Shown here: piece after piece, positions 1 to 6,095 of the stretch
How positions within the stretch are numbered: the stretch's first letter is position 1
Layout of the letters: each line of letters starts with the position of its first letter
Source of the DNA: Maribacter sp.
GTDB lineage: Bacteria > Bacteroidota > Bacteroidia > Flavobacteriales > Flavobacteriaceae
Direction: 5' to 3'
Assembly: GCA_030730545.1 (NCBI GenBank)
Contig: JANQUX010000200.1
Span: 1 to 6,748 of the forward strand
DNA length: 6,748 nucleotides
Made by a program: the position numbers and the translations under genes
Notes under the pieces: generated by a model
What the model was told of the DNA's origin: nothing
What the model saw: only the letters and a program-made list of their open reading frames with translations
Databases searched by the model: none

Positions 1-543
1 TTTTCTAGAACGTGCAGATTTAAAGGCCAAGTGAGTTATTCGGCTAATTTCAGATTCTGTATAGGTACAGGTATCTGTAGCAGAGTTCTTGTCTTCGTCG
101 TTCGTTTTCTGACCATAATAAATACCGCCTGCCAATTCCCTAAAAATAACTAAGTCAGTGTTTTGAACATGAGCTTTGTTTAATGGAGATTGTTTTACCA
201 AAGACGGAAACACTTTTACCGGCCTAATATTTGCGAAAAGACCTAATTCTTTACGCAATTTTAAAAGACCTTGTTCTGGCCAAACTTTAGCTTTAGGGTT
301 ATCATCATACTCAGGTAAACCTAATGCACCGAATAATATAGCATCGGTATTTTTACATAGTTTTAATGTTTCATCTGGTAGCGGACTTCCCGTTTTCTTA
401 ATTGCAGAAGCACCAATAAGTCCCTTTTTAAACGTAAAACTATGACCGAAAGTTTCTTCAACAGAACGTAGGCACTTTATTGATTGTGCAATGACCTCAG
501 GTCCAATTCCGTCTCCTTCTAAAACAGCAATTTCTAAATGCAT
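1..543 (-). CDS. leuB: 3-isopropylmalate dehydrogenase, N-terminal part (runs off left edge)
   Basis: LeuB oxidises and decarboxylates 3-isopropylmalate to 2-ketoisocaproate with NAD+ in cytoplasmic leucine synthesis. Reading leftward from the ATG at 541-543 gives 181 uninterrupted codons up to the window edge, about half of the usual 350-370 residues. The start MHLEIAVLEGDGIGPEV is the family's nucleotide-binding N-terminus. The malate-binding arginines are visible as R97 (LRKEL), R107 (LFANIRPVKVF) and R135 (RELAGGIYYG), with the catalytic tyrosine at Y142. The later lysine and the metal-binding aspartates lie outside the window. Two small departures from the commonest family sequence are WPEQG where RPE is usual (W88) and RELAGG where RELTGG is usual (A138); neither is a catalytic position. 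The gene begins two bases after the leuA stop, so co-transcription and probably translational coupling are expected. Identification is secure; only the C-terminal half is unseen. Confidence 0.96.
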   Translation of the reverse strand, partial: MHLEIAVLEGDGIGPEVIAQSIKCLRSVEETFGHSFTFKKGLIGASAIKKTGSPLPDETLKLCKNTDAILFGALGLPEYDDNPKAKVWPEQGLLKLRKELGLFANIRPVKVFPSLVKQSPLNKAHVQNTDLVIFRELAGGIYYGQKTNDEDKNSATDTCTYTESEISRITHLAFKSARSRK

Positions 544-545
544 AG

Positions 546-1718
546 TTAGCTAATACTTTGTAGGTCTATATGTGAAGTTTCGATGATTTGATGAATATCA
601 TCATCTTTTACTTCTTTTCTAGTGTCGGCATACTTTAAAAACTCTTCGTAAACCTCGTCTAATTGTACTTTGGTTAATTCGTATCCAACAATTTTAGCTC
701 TGTACGCTAGGGCGGCTCTACCACTTCTAGCGGTTAGAATTATTGAAGATTCGGTAACACCAACATCTGCTGGGTCTATAATTTCGTATGTTTCTCTATT
801 TTTAATAACACCATCTTGGTGTATACCAGAACTATGTGCAAATGCGTTCGCACCAACAATAGCTTTGTTAGGCTGTACTAACATACCCATTTTGCTAGAT
901 ACCATTAAACTGGTATCATACAATAATTTACTGTTTATGGTCGTATCTAAATTCAAATTTGGGTGCTGGCGTAAAATCATAACTACTTCCTCTAAAGAAG
1001 TATTACCTGCGCGTTCACCAATACCGTTAATAGTACATTCAATTTGCCTAGCTCCGTTTACAACCCCTGCAATAGAATTCGCAGTAGCTAATCCTAAATC
1101 ATTGTGGCAATGACATGAAAGAATGGCTTTTTCGATACCTTTTACATTTTCTCGTAAATACTTTATTTTGGCGCCGTATTCATCAGGTAAACAATACCCG
1201 GTAGTATCTGGTATATTCAAAACTGTGGCGCCGGCTTTAATGACGGCTTCACAAACACGAGCTAAGAACTCATTATCTGTACGACCTGCATCCTCCGCGT
1301 AAAATTCAATATCTTCTACAAAAGTCTTTGCGTATTTAACCGCATCAACTGCACGTTCTATAATAGCATCTCTATTAGAGTTGAATTTAAATTTAATATG
1401 TGAGTCAGAAGTACCGATACCTGTATGAATTCTAGGCATTTTAGCATGTTTAAGAGCTTCTGCTGCAACTTCGATATCCTTTTTAACCGCACGAGTTAAA
1501 CCACATACAGTAGCATTTTTAACGAGCTTGGCAATGGCTTCAACAGATTGAAAATCTCCCGGACTTGAAACAGGAAAACCAGCTTCAATTACGTTAACAC
1601 CCATGGTATCTAGGCGTTCGGCGATAACTAGTTTTTGTTCACGGTCTAATTTACAGCCAGGAACTTGCTCTCCATCTCTTAAAGTTGTGTCAAAAATTTG
1701 TACTATATCTTTACTCAT
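546..1718 (-). CDS. leuA: 2-isopropylmalate synthase, short form without regulatory domain
   Basis: The enzyme condenses acetyl-CoA with 2-ketoisovalerate to 2-isopropylmalate, the committed step of leucine synthesis, in the cytoplasm. Over 390 residues it shows an HMGL-like TIM barrel: [10 protein letters not shown] (residues 9-18) with R14 and metal ligand D15, the SCHCHNDLG motif with metal ligands H203 and H205, and [15 protein letters not shown] with N239. The linker segment has SSGIHQDG (296-303) and [11 protein letters not shown] (330-340), typical of isopropylmalate synthases rather than of homocitrate or citramalate synthases, although substrate preference cannot be proved from sequence. 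Classical LeuA proteins are about 510-570 residues because they add a C-terminal leucine-binding domain; this one stops soon after the second linker subdomain. It is first in the leuA-leuB unit, has an AT-rich leader of about 20-30 bases after the predicted promoter, and starts at an ATG that sits properly ahead of the first barrel strand. Confidence 0.95.
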   Translation of the reverse strand: MSKDIVQIFDTTLRDGEQVPGCKLDREQKLVIAERLDTMGVNVIEAGFPVSSPGDFQSVEAIAKLVKNATVCGLTRAVKKDIEVAAEALKHAKMPRIHTGIGTSDSHIKFKFNSNRDAIIERAVDAVKYAKTFVEDIEFYAEDAGRTDNEFLARVCEAVIKAGATVLNIPDTTGYCLPDEYGAKIKYLRENVKGIEKAILSCHCHNDLGLATANSIAGVVNGARQIECTINGIGERAGNTSLEEVVMILRQHPNLNLDTTINSKLLYDTSLMVSSKMGMLVQPNKAIVGANAFAHSSGIHQDGVIKNRETYEIIDPADVGVTESSIILTARSGRAALAYRAKIVGYELTKVQLDEVYEEFLKYADTRKEVKDDDIHQIIETSHIDLQSIS

Positions 1719-1745
1719 TATATTTACGTAGTTTTACTCGTCAAA

Positions 1746-1778
1746 CGAATATATAACCTAAAACACAAAATGCTCAAA
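1746..1778 (-). promoter_or_regulatory. candidate Bacteroidota-type promoter for leuA
   Basis: On the minus strand a TTTG (complement of 1775-1778) is followed after 21 bases by TATATTCG (complement of 1746-1753). This fits the Bacteroidota housekeeping pattern of TTTG, a 17-23 base spacer and TAnnTTTG, with one mismatch in the -7 box. The predicted transcript start would lie around 1738-1742, leaving a leader of about 20-25 bases before the leuA ATG. That is too short for a T-box, leader peptide or riboswitch, so control would more likely act on initiation. Prediction from pattern only. Confidence 0.45.
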
Positions 1779-1782
1779 TTTT

Positions 1783-1796
1783 GTTAACATGTTTAC
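1783..1796. promoter_or_regulatory. imperfect palindrome in leuA / helical-protein divergent region, possible operator
   Basis: The 14 bases GTTAACATGTTTAC form an inverted repeat with a single mismatched pair (1785/1794) around a centre at 1789/1790. The site lies 4 bases upstream of the candidate leuA -33 element, and a second inverted pair, CAAAA (1766-1770) with TTTTG (1779-1783), straddles that element. Such placement suits a dimeric DNA-binding regulator of leuA, of the divergent gene, or of both. AT-rich sequence gives short palindromes by chance, and I do not recognise the motif as a known regulator's site. Confidence 0.25.
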
Positions 1797-1863
1797 AACG
1801 TTAAGTCCGTTTTTTAGGCATATAAAACATTGAATTACAATACTTTAAACTCTTATTTTTACG

Positions 1864-3408
1864 ATGACAAATGCGCATAAAGATGCTTTATTCGTTTTGG
1901 TTAAATCACTTTCTAAATCTGAGAAGCGCCAATTTAAGCTTTATGTTGGCAGATTAGGAGTGAATACCGATGCCAAGTTTTTGGCACTGTTCAACCTATT
2001 GGATAAAATTAAGAATTATGATGAGAAAATCATTCTAGAAAGTGGCATTGTAAAAAAAGCTCAACTTTCAAACCTTAAAGCGCACTTATACAAGCAGATA
2101 TTAGTCAGTTTAAGATTGAACCCGGTTAATCAAAATATTAGGGTTCAAATTAGAGAGCAATTAGATTTTGCCACCATATTATATCAAAAAGGTCTTTATA
2201 AGCAGAGTCTAAAGATTCTTGATAAGGTAAAAAGTGTTGCTATTGAAAACGAAGAAAAGAATATTGCTTACGAAATTGTTGAGCTAGAGAAAATTATTGA
2301 AACCCAATACATTACCAGAAGTATACCAGATAGGGCAGATGAACTTGCCATACAGGCAAAAGAATTATCGGGGCATAATGTAATGACCAGTAAACTCTCA
2401 AATCTTTCTTTACAGCTGTACGGAATGATGTTGAAGGTTGGTTATGTTCGTAGTGATGAAGATTACCAAAAAGTAAAAACTTATTTTAACGATCACTTGC
2501 CTTTATATAATATTGAAGATTTAGGTTTTCGAGAAAAGCTTTGGTTGTATAAAGCCTATCTGTGGTATAGTTTTCTTACTCAAGATTTTTTATCGTGTTA
2601 CAAATATTCGAGTAAATGGGTAGATCTATTTTATGATCATAAAGACATGATTTATTTGAATCCTGTTTTCTTTTTAAAGGGGAATCATTATCTATTAGAA
2701 TCTCTTTTTTATGTGCAATATAGCTCTCAGTTTAAAGAAGTTTTAGAACGTTTAGAGAATACCATTAAGGAAAAGGATTTTCCTGACAACGATAATATCA
2801 CTTCACTGGTTTTTATGTACTTAAATGCCAATAAGCTGAACCTACATTTTCTAGAAGGTACCTTCGAAAAGGGACTGTATTTAGTGAAAATTATAGAATA
2901 CGGTATTAACAAGCATAGAGATAGAATAGACGTTCATCATGTAATGGTATTGTATTATAAAATTGCATGTTTGTATTTCGGTATTGGTGATAATAAAACC
3001 TGCATTCAATTTCTGAAAAAAATTATAGATAATAAGAATTTGAAAATGCGTGAAGATCTAATGTGTTTTGCCCGTGTTTTAAGCTTAGTTGCTCATTATG
3101 AAGCTGGTATGGATTATCATTTAGAAATTCAATTAAAAAGCACGTATAAGTTTCTCTTAAAGATGAACGATATGCACGCAGTGCAAAAAGAGATGATAAA
3201 GTTCTTGAGAAGTCTTGGGGGTATTTATCCTAGTCAGTTAAAAGCGGAGTTTCAGAAATTATATACCGAGTTAAAAAAATATGAAGACCATCCTTATGAA
3301 AAAAGGGCATTCTTATATTTAGATATTCTATCATGGTTAGAGAGTCATTTGCAGAATAAACCAGTATCTCAGATTATGAGAGAAAAGGCTTTAGCAAAAT
3401 CGCGCTAA
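1864..3408 (+). CDS. uncharacterised helical-repeat protein (TPR-like), function unknown
   Basis: I do not recognise a named function. The 514-residue product looks cytoplasmic: there is no signal peptide or convincing membrane segment, and it is rich in Lys, Leu, Tyr and Glu and predicted almost entirely helical. The N-terminus (KSLSKSEKRQFKLYV, residues 14-28) resembles the opening of a family of long hypothetical proteins seen in Bacteroidota. Stretches at about 102-122 (ATILYQKGLYKQSLKILDKV) and 365-388 (KIACLYFGIGDNKTCIQFLKK) have TPR-like spacing of small and aromatic residues, so a solenoid-type scaffold or protein-binding role is plausible but unproven. The ATG at 1864 is the only reasonable start ahead of the conserved-looking N-terminus; its leader (TTATTTTTACG) has no Shine-Dalgarno motif. 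It is divergent from leuA and followed 13 bases later by the EamA transporter, probably co-transcribed. Coding quality is high: a long open frame of ordinary composition. Confidence 0.85.
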   Translation: MTNAHKDALFVLVKSLSKSEKRQFKLYVGRLGVNTDAKFLALFNLLDKIKNYDEKIILESGIVKKAQLSNLKAHLYKQILVSLRLNPVNQNIRVQIREQLDFATILYQKGLYKQSLKILDKVKSVAIENEEKNIAYEIVELEKIIETQYITRSIPDRADELAIQAKELSGHNVMTSKLSNLSLQLYGMMLKVGYVRSDEDYQKVKTYFNDHLPLYNIEDLGFREKLWLYKAYLWYSFLTQDFLSCYKYSSKWVDLFYDHKDMIYLNPVFFLKGNHYLLESLFYVQYSSQFKEVLERLENTIKEKDFPDNDNITSLVFMYLNANKLNLHFLEGTFEKGLYLVKIIEYGINKHRDRIDVHHVMVLYYKIACLYFGIGDNKTCIQFLKKIIDNKNLKMREDLMCFARVLSLVAHYEAGMDYHLEIQLKSTYKFLLKMNDMHAVQKEMIKFLRSLGGIYPSQLKAEFQKLYTELKKYEDHPYEKRAFLYLDILSWLESHLQNKPVSQIMREKALAKSR

Positions 3409-3421
3409 ATATTCTGCTTAA

Positions 3422-4282
3422 ATGAGAAATAATCACATTCAACATTTATTAGAAATTAATTTGGCTATGCTCTTCATAGCCACCTCAGGTGCTCTTGGTC
3501 GCTACGTACAATTACCAGTACCCGTAACTATTGGTTCAAGAGCATTACTCGCATTTATTGCCTTGTTTATATATTGTAAGTGGAAGGGCTTTAGCTTAAA
3601 ATTAGATAAGAGAGATGTTCCAATAATATTATTAAGCGGCGTTTTAATGGGCATACATTGGGTCGCTTATTTTTATGCGCTAAAATTATCTAATGTAGCT
3701 ATTGGTATGCTTTCAATATTTACTTACCCCGTAATAACGGCATTTTTAGAACCACTACTTTTAAAAACGAAGTTTGAATTAATGCATTTATTACTCGCTT
3801 TTTTAGTGCTAACAGGTATGTTTTTTCTGAGTCCGTCTTTAGATTTTGAAAATGAATATACCATAGCCATTGGCTTTGGGGTGTTCTCGGCACTTGCATA
3901 TGCTTTAAGAAATATTTTATTGAAAAAAAAGGTCGCTAAGTATAATGGTTCAATGTTAATGACCTACCAAACAGGTATAGTTGGCGTTTTGTTATTCCCG
4001 TTTTTATTTACGATTTCTTCTGAAATTATATTAAGTCAGTGGGAAGCTTTACTGGCGTTGGCCATTTTAACAACAGCAATCGGCCATACCATGTTTTTAA
4101 TGACCTTTAAACATTTTAATATTACAACGGTAAGTATTTTAAGTAGTGTACAACCCGTGTATGGCATTATAATAGGAGCTATATTTTTGTCGGAAATACC
4201 AAAAGGCACCACAATCTTAGGCGGAATACTTATTTTAAGTTCTGTAGTAATAGAAAGTATTCGCTCAAAAAAGCCGGCCTGA
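3422..4282 (+). CDS. EamA/DMT-superfamily transporter, ten-helix inner-membrane protein
   Basis: This is a 286-residue inner-membrane protein of the drug/metabolite transporter superfamily (EamA, RhaT/YdcZ-like), whose members mostly export amino acids, metabolites or drugs; the substrate cannot be read from sequence. Two homologous halves are visible, about residues 11-137 and 148-280, each with five hydrophobic helices (roughly 11-28, 35-51, 66-86, 93-112, 120-137, then 147-164, 178-197, 207-225, 233-254, 262-279). Family signatures are ALGRYVQLPVPVTIGSRALL near the first loop, FYALKLSNVAIGMLSIFTYPV ending the third and starting the fourth helix, and the matching second-half segment NITTVSILSSVQPVYGIIIG followed by LSEIP. 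Length is normal for the family. The C-terminus is basic (RSKKPA), consistent with a cytoplasmic tail. It lies 13 bases after the helical-protein gene and most likely shares its transcript; it converges on the DUF4252 gene with a 9-base gap. Confidence 0.9.
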   Translation: MRNNHIQHLLEINLAMLFIATSGALGRYVQLPVPVTIGSRALLAFIALFIYCKWKGFSLKLDKRDVPIILLSGVLMGIHWVAYFYALKLSNVAIGMLSIFTYPVITAFLEPLLLKTKFELMHLLLAFLVLTGMFFLSPSLDFENEYTIAIGFGVFSALAYALRNILLKKKVAKYNGSMLMTYQTGIVGVLLFPFLFTISSEIILSQWEALLALAILTTAIGHTMFLMTFKHFNITTVSILSSVQPVYGIIIGAIFLSEIPKGTTILGGILILSSVVIESIRSKKPA

Positions 4283-4302
4283 TGTCCGTTTTTAGTTTTG
4301 AG
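4264..4302. terminator. candidate bidirectional terminator at convergent junction
   Basis: An outer inverted repeat pairs CTCAAAA (4264-4270) with TTTTGAG (4296-4302). An alternative inner hairpin pairs AAAAA (4268-4272) with TTTTT (4289-4293) and CGG (4275-4277) with CCG (4286-4288), with a two-base bulge and an eight-base loop. On either strand the GC core is followed by a T tract, which suits termination of both converging transcripts. The GC core is only three pairs, so this is a weak intrinsic terminator by standard rules. It overlaps the last codons of both genes. Confidence 0.4.
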
Positions 4303-4822
4303 AATTTATACCGGGAGTACTCGCGCCAAACTGACTGATAATATTTTCTCCGAATTTGGTGAATTGCTCATTTTTAGCCATTTCACGAACCTTTACAGGG
4401 TCAAAATTCCCATTAAAATATAAAAATGAACCTGTTTGGCTGTTGTTATTGTAAATCAGAATTTCTTTAACCAAATTCTTTTTCTCACGAACTGAAACAA
4501 CATTTCGCTTTAATTCATCATTTTTTCTAAAAACTTCAATAAATGAATTACCGGTAATACCATTCATTTGTTGATTTAAGAATTGAGTTCTGCTAGCTGT
4601 TTCGCTAGGAAATTGCATATATCTTAAATCTTTGGCATTACCAACCATAGCTTTCATTTCAGGTGAAATTTCACTGATCATCGACAACATAAATTGGGGA
4701 ACGCGAACCGCAGTAACTTGGTTGTCATTTTTATGTGCATTGTAAAAGGTATCAATAGAATTGTAGCTACCGCACGAAGTTATTATTAGGAATACGCTTA
4801 GTGCGCAAATTTTCTTTAACAT
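4292..4822 (-). CDS. DUF4252-family lipoprotein
   Basis: The 176-residue product has a classic type II signal peptide: basic MLKK, a hydrophobic stretch to residue 14, and the lipobox I-T-S-C with the lipidated cysteine at C17. After it comes a domain that looks like DUF4252, a Bacteroidota family of unknown function; VTAVRVPQFMLSMI, a KDLRYMQFPSETASRTQF segment and the closing VREMAKNEQF are the parts I match. Residues after the cysteine (GSYNSID) lack the run of acidic residues used as a surface-export signal in some relatives, so I expect a periplasm-facing lipoprotein, a weak inference. The tail is Ser/Asn/Gln-rich and probably disordered. It is the last gene of the minus-strand group, 30 bases after the pseudouridine synthase gene, and is an expected substrate of the LspA encoded two genes upstream. 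DUF4252 genes often sit beside sigma/anti-sigma pairs; none is present here. The family call is from memory of its pattern. Confidence 0.8.
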   Translation of the reverse strand: MLKKICALSVFLIITSCGSYNSIDTFYNAHKNDNQVTAVRVPQFMLSMISEISPEMKAMVGNAKDLRYMQFPSETASRTQFLNQQMNGITGNSFIEVFRKNDELKRNVVSVREKKNLVKEILIYNNNSQTGSFLYFNGNFDPVKVREMAKNEQFTKFGENIISQFGASTPGINSQN

Positions 4823-4838
4823 GTTTATAGTGTTTCTC

Positions 4839-4872
4839 TAAAAGTAGTAAAATTAAAGACACGCATTCCAAA
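4839..4872 (-). promoter_or_regulatory. candidate internal promoter for the DUF4252 lipoprotein gene
   Basis: On the minus strand TTTG (complement of 4869-4872, inside the last codons of the pseudouridine synthase gene) is followed after 22 bases by TACTTTTA (complement of 4839-4846), matching TAnnTTTG except for the final base. The -7 box ends 16 bases before the lipoprotein ATG, giving a very short leader of about 10 bases. AT-rich DNA yields such matches readily, so this is only suggestive. Confidence 0.25.
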
Positions 4873-5551
4873 TTGGGTCATTTGGTGGTGGAGCAATAAT
4901 TTCTATAGGTTCTTTTTTTACCGGATGCATTAAACGTAATTTTCTGGCATGCAAGTGAATACTACCGTCAGCATTGCTTCTGTCGAATCCGTATTTTAAA
5001 TCTCCTTTAATAGGGCAGCCAATGGCTGTTAACTGAGATCGTATTTGATGGTGTCGACCTGTTTCAAGGTCCACTTCTAAAAGATAATAGCGGTCTAGTT
5101 TTTTTATTGTTCTATAAGATAAAATAGCCTTTTTACTTTCTGATACTTCATTACTATGAGCGTACGATTTATTTTGTTTGGTATTGCGCTTCATATAATG
5201 TACTAATCTTTTTTCTGGCTCTTCAGGACAGTTTTTTACTACTGCCCAATAGGTTTTTTTAGCATCCTTTTCAGCAAACATTTTATTTAATCTAGGTAGC
5301 GCTTTAGACGTTTTGGCAAAAACTACAATACCAGATGTAGGTCTGTCCAATCGATGTACAACCCCTAAATAGACATTGCCGGGCTTATCGTACTTTTTCT
5401 TTATATAGCCTTTTACGGTCTCGCTTAAAGGTAAGTCACCTGTTTTATCTCCTTGAACAATATCGCCAGGGCGTTTGTTGATTACAATTAAGTGGTTATC
5501 TTCAAATAAAACTTGAAGATTATCTATAGTAGAATGTTCTTTTTTTGACAA
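4853..5551 (-). CDS. RluA-family RNA pseudouridine synthase, TTG start
   Basis: It isomerises specific uridines to pseudouridine in rRNA or tRNA in the cytoplasm. The 232-residue protein is a catalytic domain only, without an N-terminal S4 RNA-binding domain. It shows LFEDNHLIVINKRPG (15-29), the catalytic motif GVVHRLDRPTSGIVVFAK (63-80) with nucleophile D69, then LEVDLETGRHHQIRSQL (158-174) and GDLKYG (183-188), in family order. The target cannot be assigned: RluA, RluC/D and TruC types share these motifs, and the size fits RluA- or TruC-like members. The start is notable: the codon at 5549-5551 is TTG, an in-frame TAA lies at 5555-5557, and no in-frame ATG occurs before residue 91, so TTG is the best initiator ahead of the conserved domain. 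It lies 32 bases after lspA and 30 bases before the lipoprotein gene, within a probable operon. Confidence 0.93.
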   Translation of the reverse strand: MSKKEHSTIDNLQVLFEDNHLIVINKRPGDIVQGDKTGDLPLSETVKGYIKKKYDKPGNVYLGVVHRLDRPTSGIVVFAKTSKALPRLNKMFAEKDAKKTYWAVVKNCPEEPEKRLVHYMKRNTKQNKSYAHSNEVSESKKAILSYRTIKKLDRYYLLEVDLETGRHHQIRSQLTAIGCPIKGDLKYGFDRSNADGSIHLHARKLRLMHPVKKEPIEIIAPPPNDPIWNACL

Positions 5552-5583
5552 AATTTAATTGGATTATTTGAATTTTCAATCAC

Positions 5584-6084
5584 CTAAATAGCCAGTTTTT
5601 TTCCTCTGAATATCAAAAATAGTAGTAGTAAAACTCCCGTGGTTACAGCAACATCGGCAATATTAAAAATTCCTGTTCTTAGAAACCCTAAACGTAATTG
5701 AAAAAAATCGGTAACCGAGCCATAGGCAATTCGGTCAATCAAATTACCTATTCCGCCGCCGATTACAAGTGCAAATGCAACTAGTAAAAGTGTGTTTAAA
5801 TTTGGTTTAGTCGTTATTCTAAAAAGCATAATGGCCAGTACAAGTAGTGGTAAACCTTGAAATATTATTTTTTTAACAATAGGATGGAAGTCTTGACCAA
5901 ACCCGAGCATTGCACCCGTATTCTCTACATTAGTTAGAATTAAATGATTTTCAATTACGGGTATAAAAGATTGTGGTGCTACTTTTTGTCGAGTTAATTC
6001 TTTAGATGCTTGATCACAACCAACAGTCATTAAAACAATGATAATAATCCAAATTTTAGAAAAGTATCTAGAAGGTATCGGCAT
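5584..6084 (-). CDS. lspA: lipoprotein signal peptidase (signal peptidase II)
   Basis: LspA is the inner-membrane aspartyl protease that removes signal peptides from prolipoproteins after lipidation of the lipobox cysteine. The 166-residue length is normal. Four membrane helices are apparent, at about 10-23, 70-90, 97-115 and 142-160. Conserved blocks appear in order: CDQASKE (23-29), VENTGAMLGFG (53-63), GGGIGNLIDRIAYGSVTDFF (109-128) and FNIADVAVTTG (140-150). The catalytic aspartate pair is D126 (in VTDFF) and D144 (in FNIAD), and N55 and R118 are also in place, so the enzyme should be active. The ATG at 6082-6084 puts a short basic stretch before the first helix. It starts 11 bases after the panB stop, implying shared transcription; the leader lacks a Shine-Dalgarno motif. 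Its own N-terminus has a lipobox-like TVGC ending at C23, but this lies at the conserved DQxSK block and is not expected to be cleaved. Confidence 0.96.
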   Translation of the reverse strand: MPIPSRYFSKIWIIIIVLMTVGCDQASKELTRQKVAPQSFIPVIENHLILTNVENTGAMLGFGQDFHPIVKKIIFQGLPLLVLAIMLFRITTKPNLNTLLLVAFALVIGGGIGNLIDRIAYGSVTDFFQLRLGFLRTGIFNIADVAVTTGVLLLLFLIFRGKKLAI

Positions 6085-6095
6085 GTATGAATTAA

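Noticed and set aside
176..445. 89-codon plus-strand open frame
   Set aside because: It lies wholly antisense to the leuB reading frame, which has clear family motifs; the encoded peptide resembles nothing and is a shadow frame.
670..1113. 147-codon plus-strand open frame inside leuA
   Set aside because: It is antisense to the conserved catalytic half of LeuA, with no leader or promoter of its own; long antisense frames are common over well-conserved coding DNA.
1830..1861. Promoter-like TTG and TATTTTTA spaced 21 bases apart before the 514-residue protein gene
   Set aside because: The transcript start would fall inside the coding region after the ATG, so it cannot be this gene's promoter; no better match was found in the intergenic region.
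1719..1863. Possible small RNA, T-box or leader peptide upstream of leuA
   Set aside because: The predicted transcribed leader is only about 20-25 bases and shows no run of leucine codons or stable stem.
2727..2912. 61-codon minus-strand open frame
   Set aside because: It is antisense to the 514-residue protein gene, short and without recognisable features.
4315..4322. GAGTACTC eight-base palindrome
   Set aside because: It lies within the DUF4252 coding region, is short, and has no partner or positional logic.
6013..6024. Lipobox-like TVGC at LspA residues 20-23, suggesting LspA is itself a lipoprotein
   Set aside because: The cysteine sits beside the conserved DQxSK block of the first membrane helix; cleavage would remove the first helix of the enzyme, so chance resemblance is more likely.
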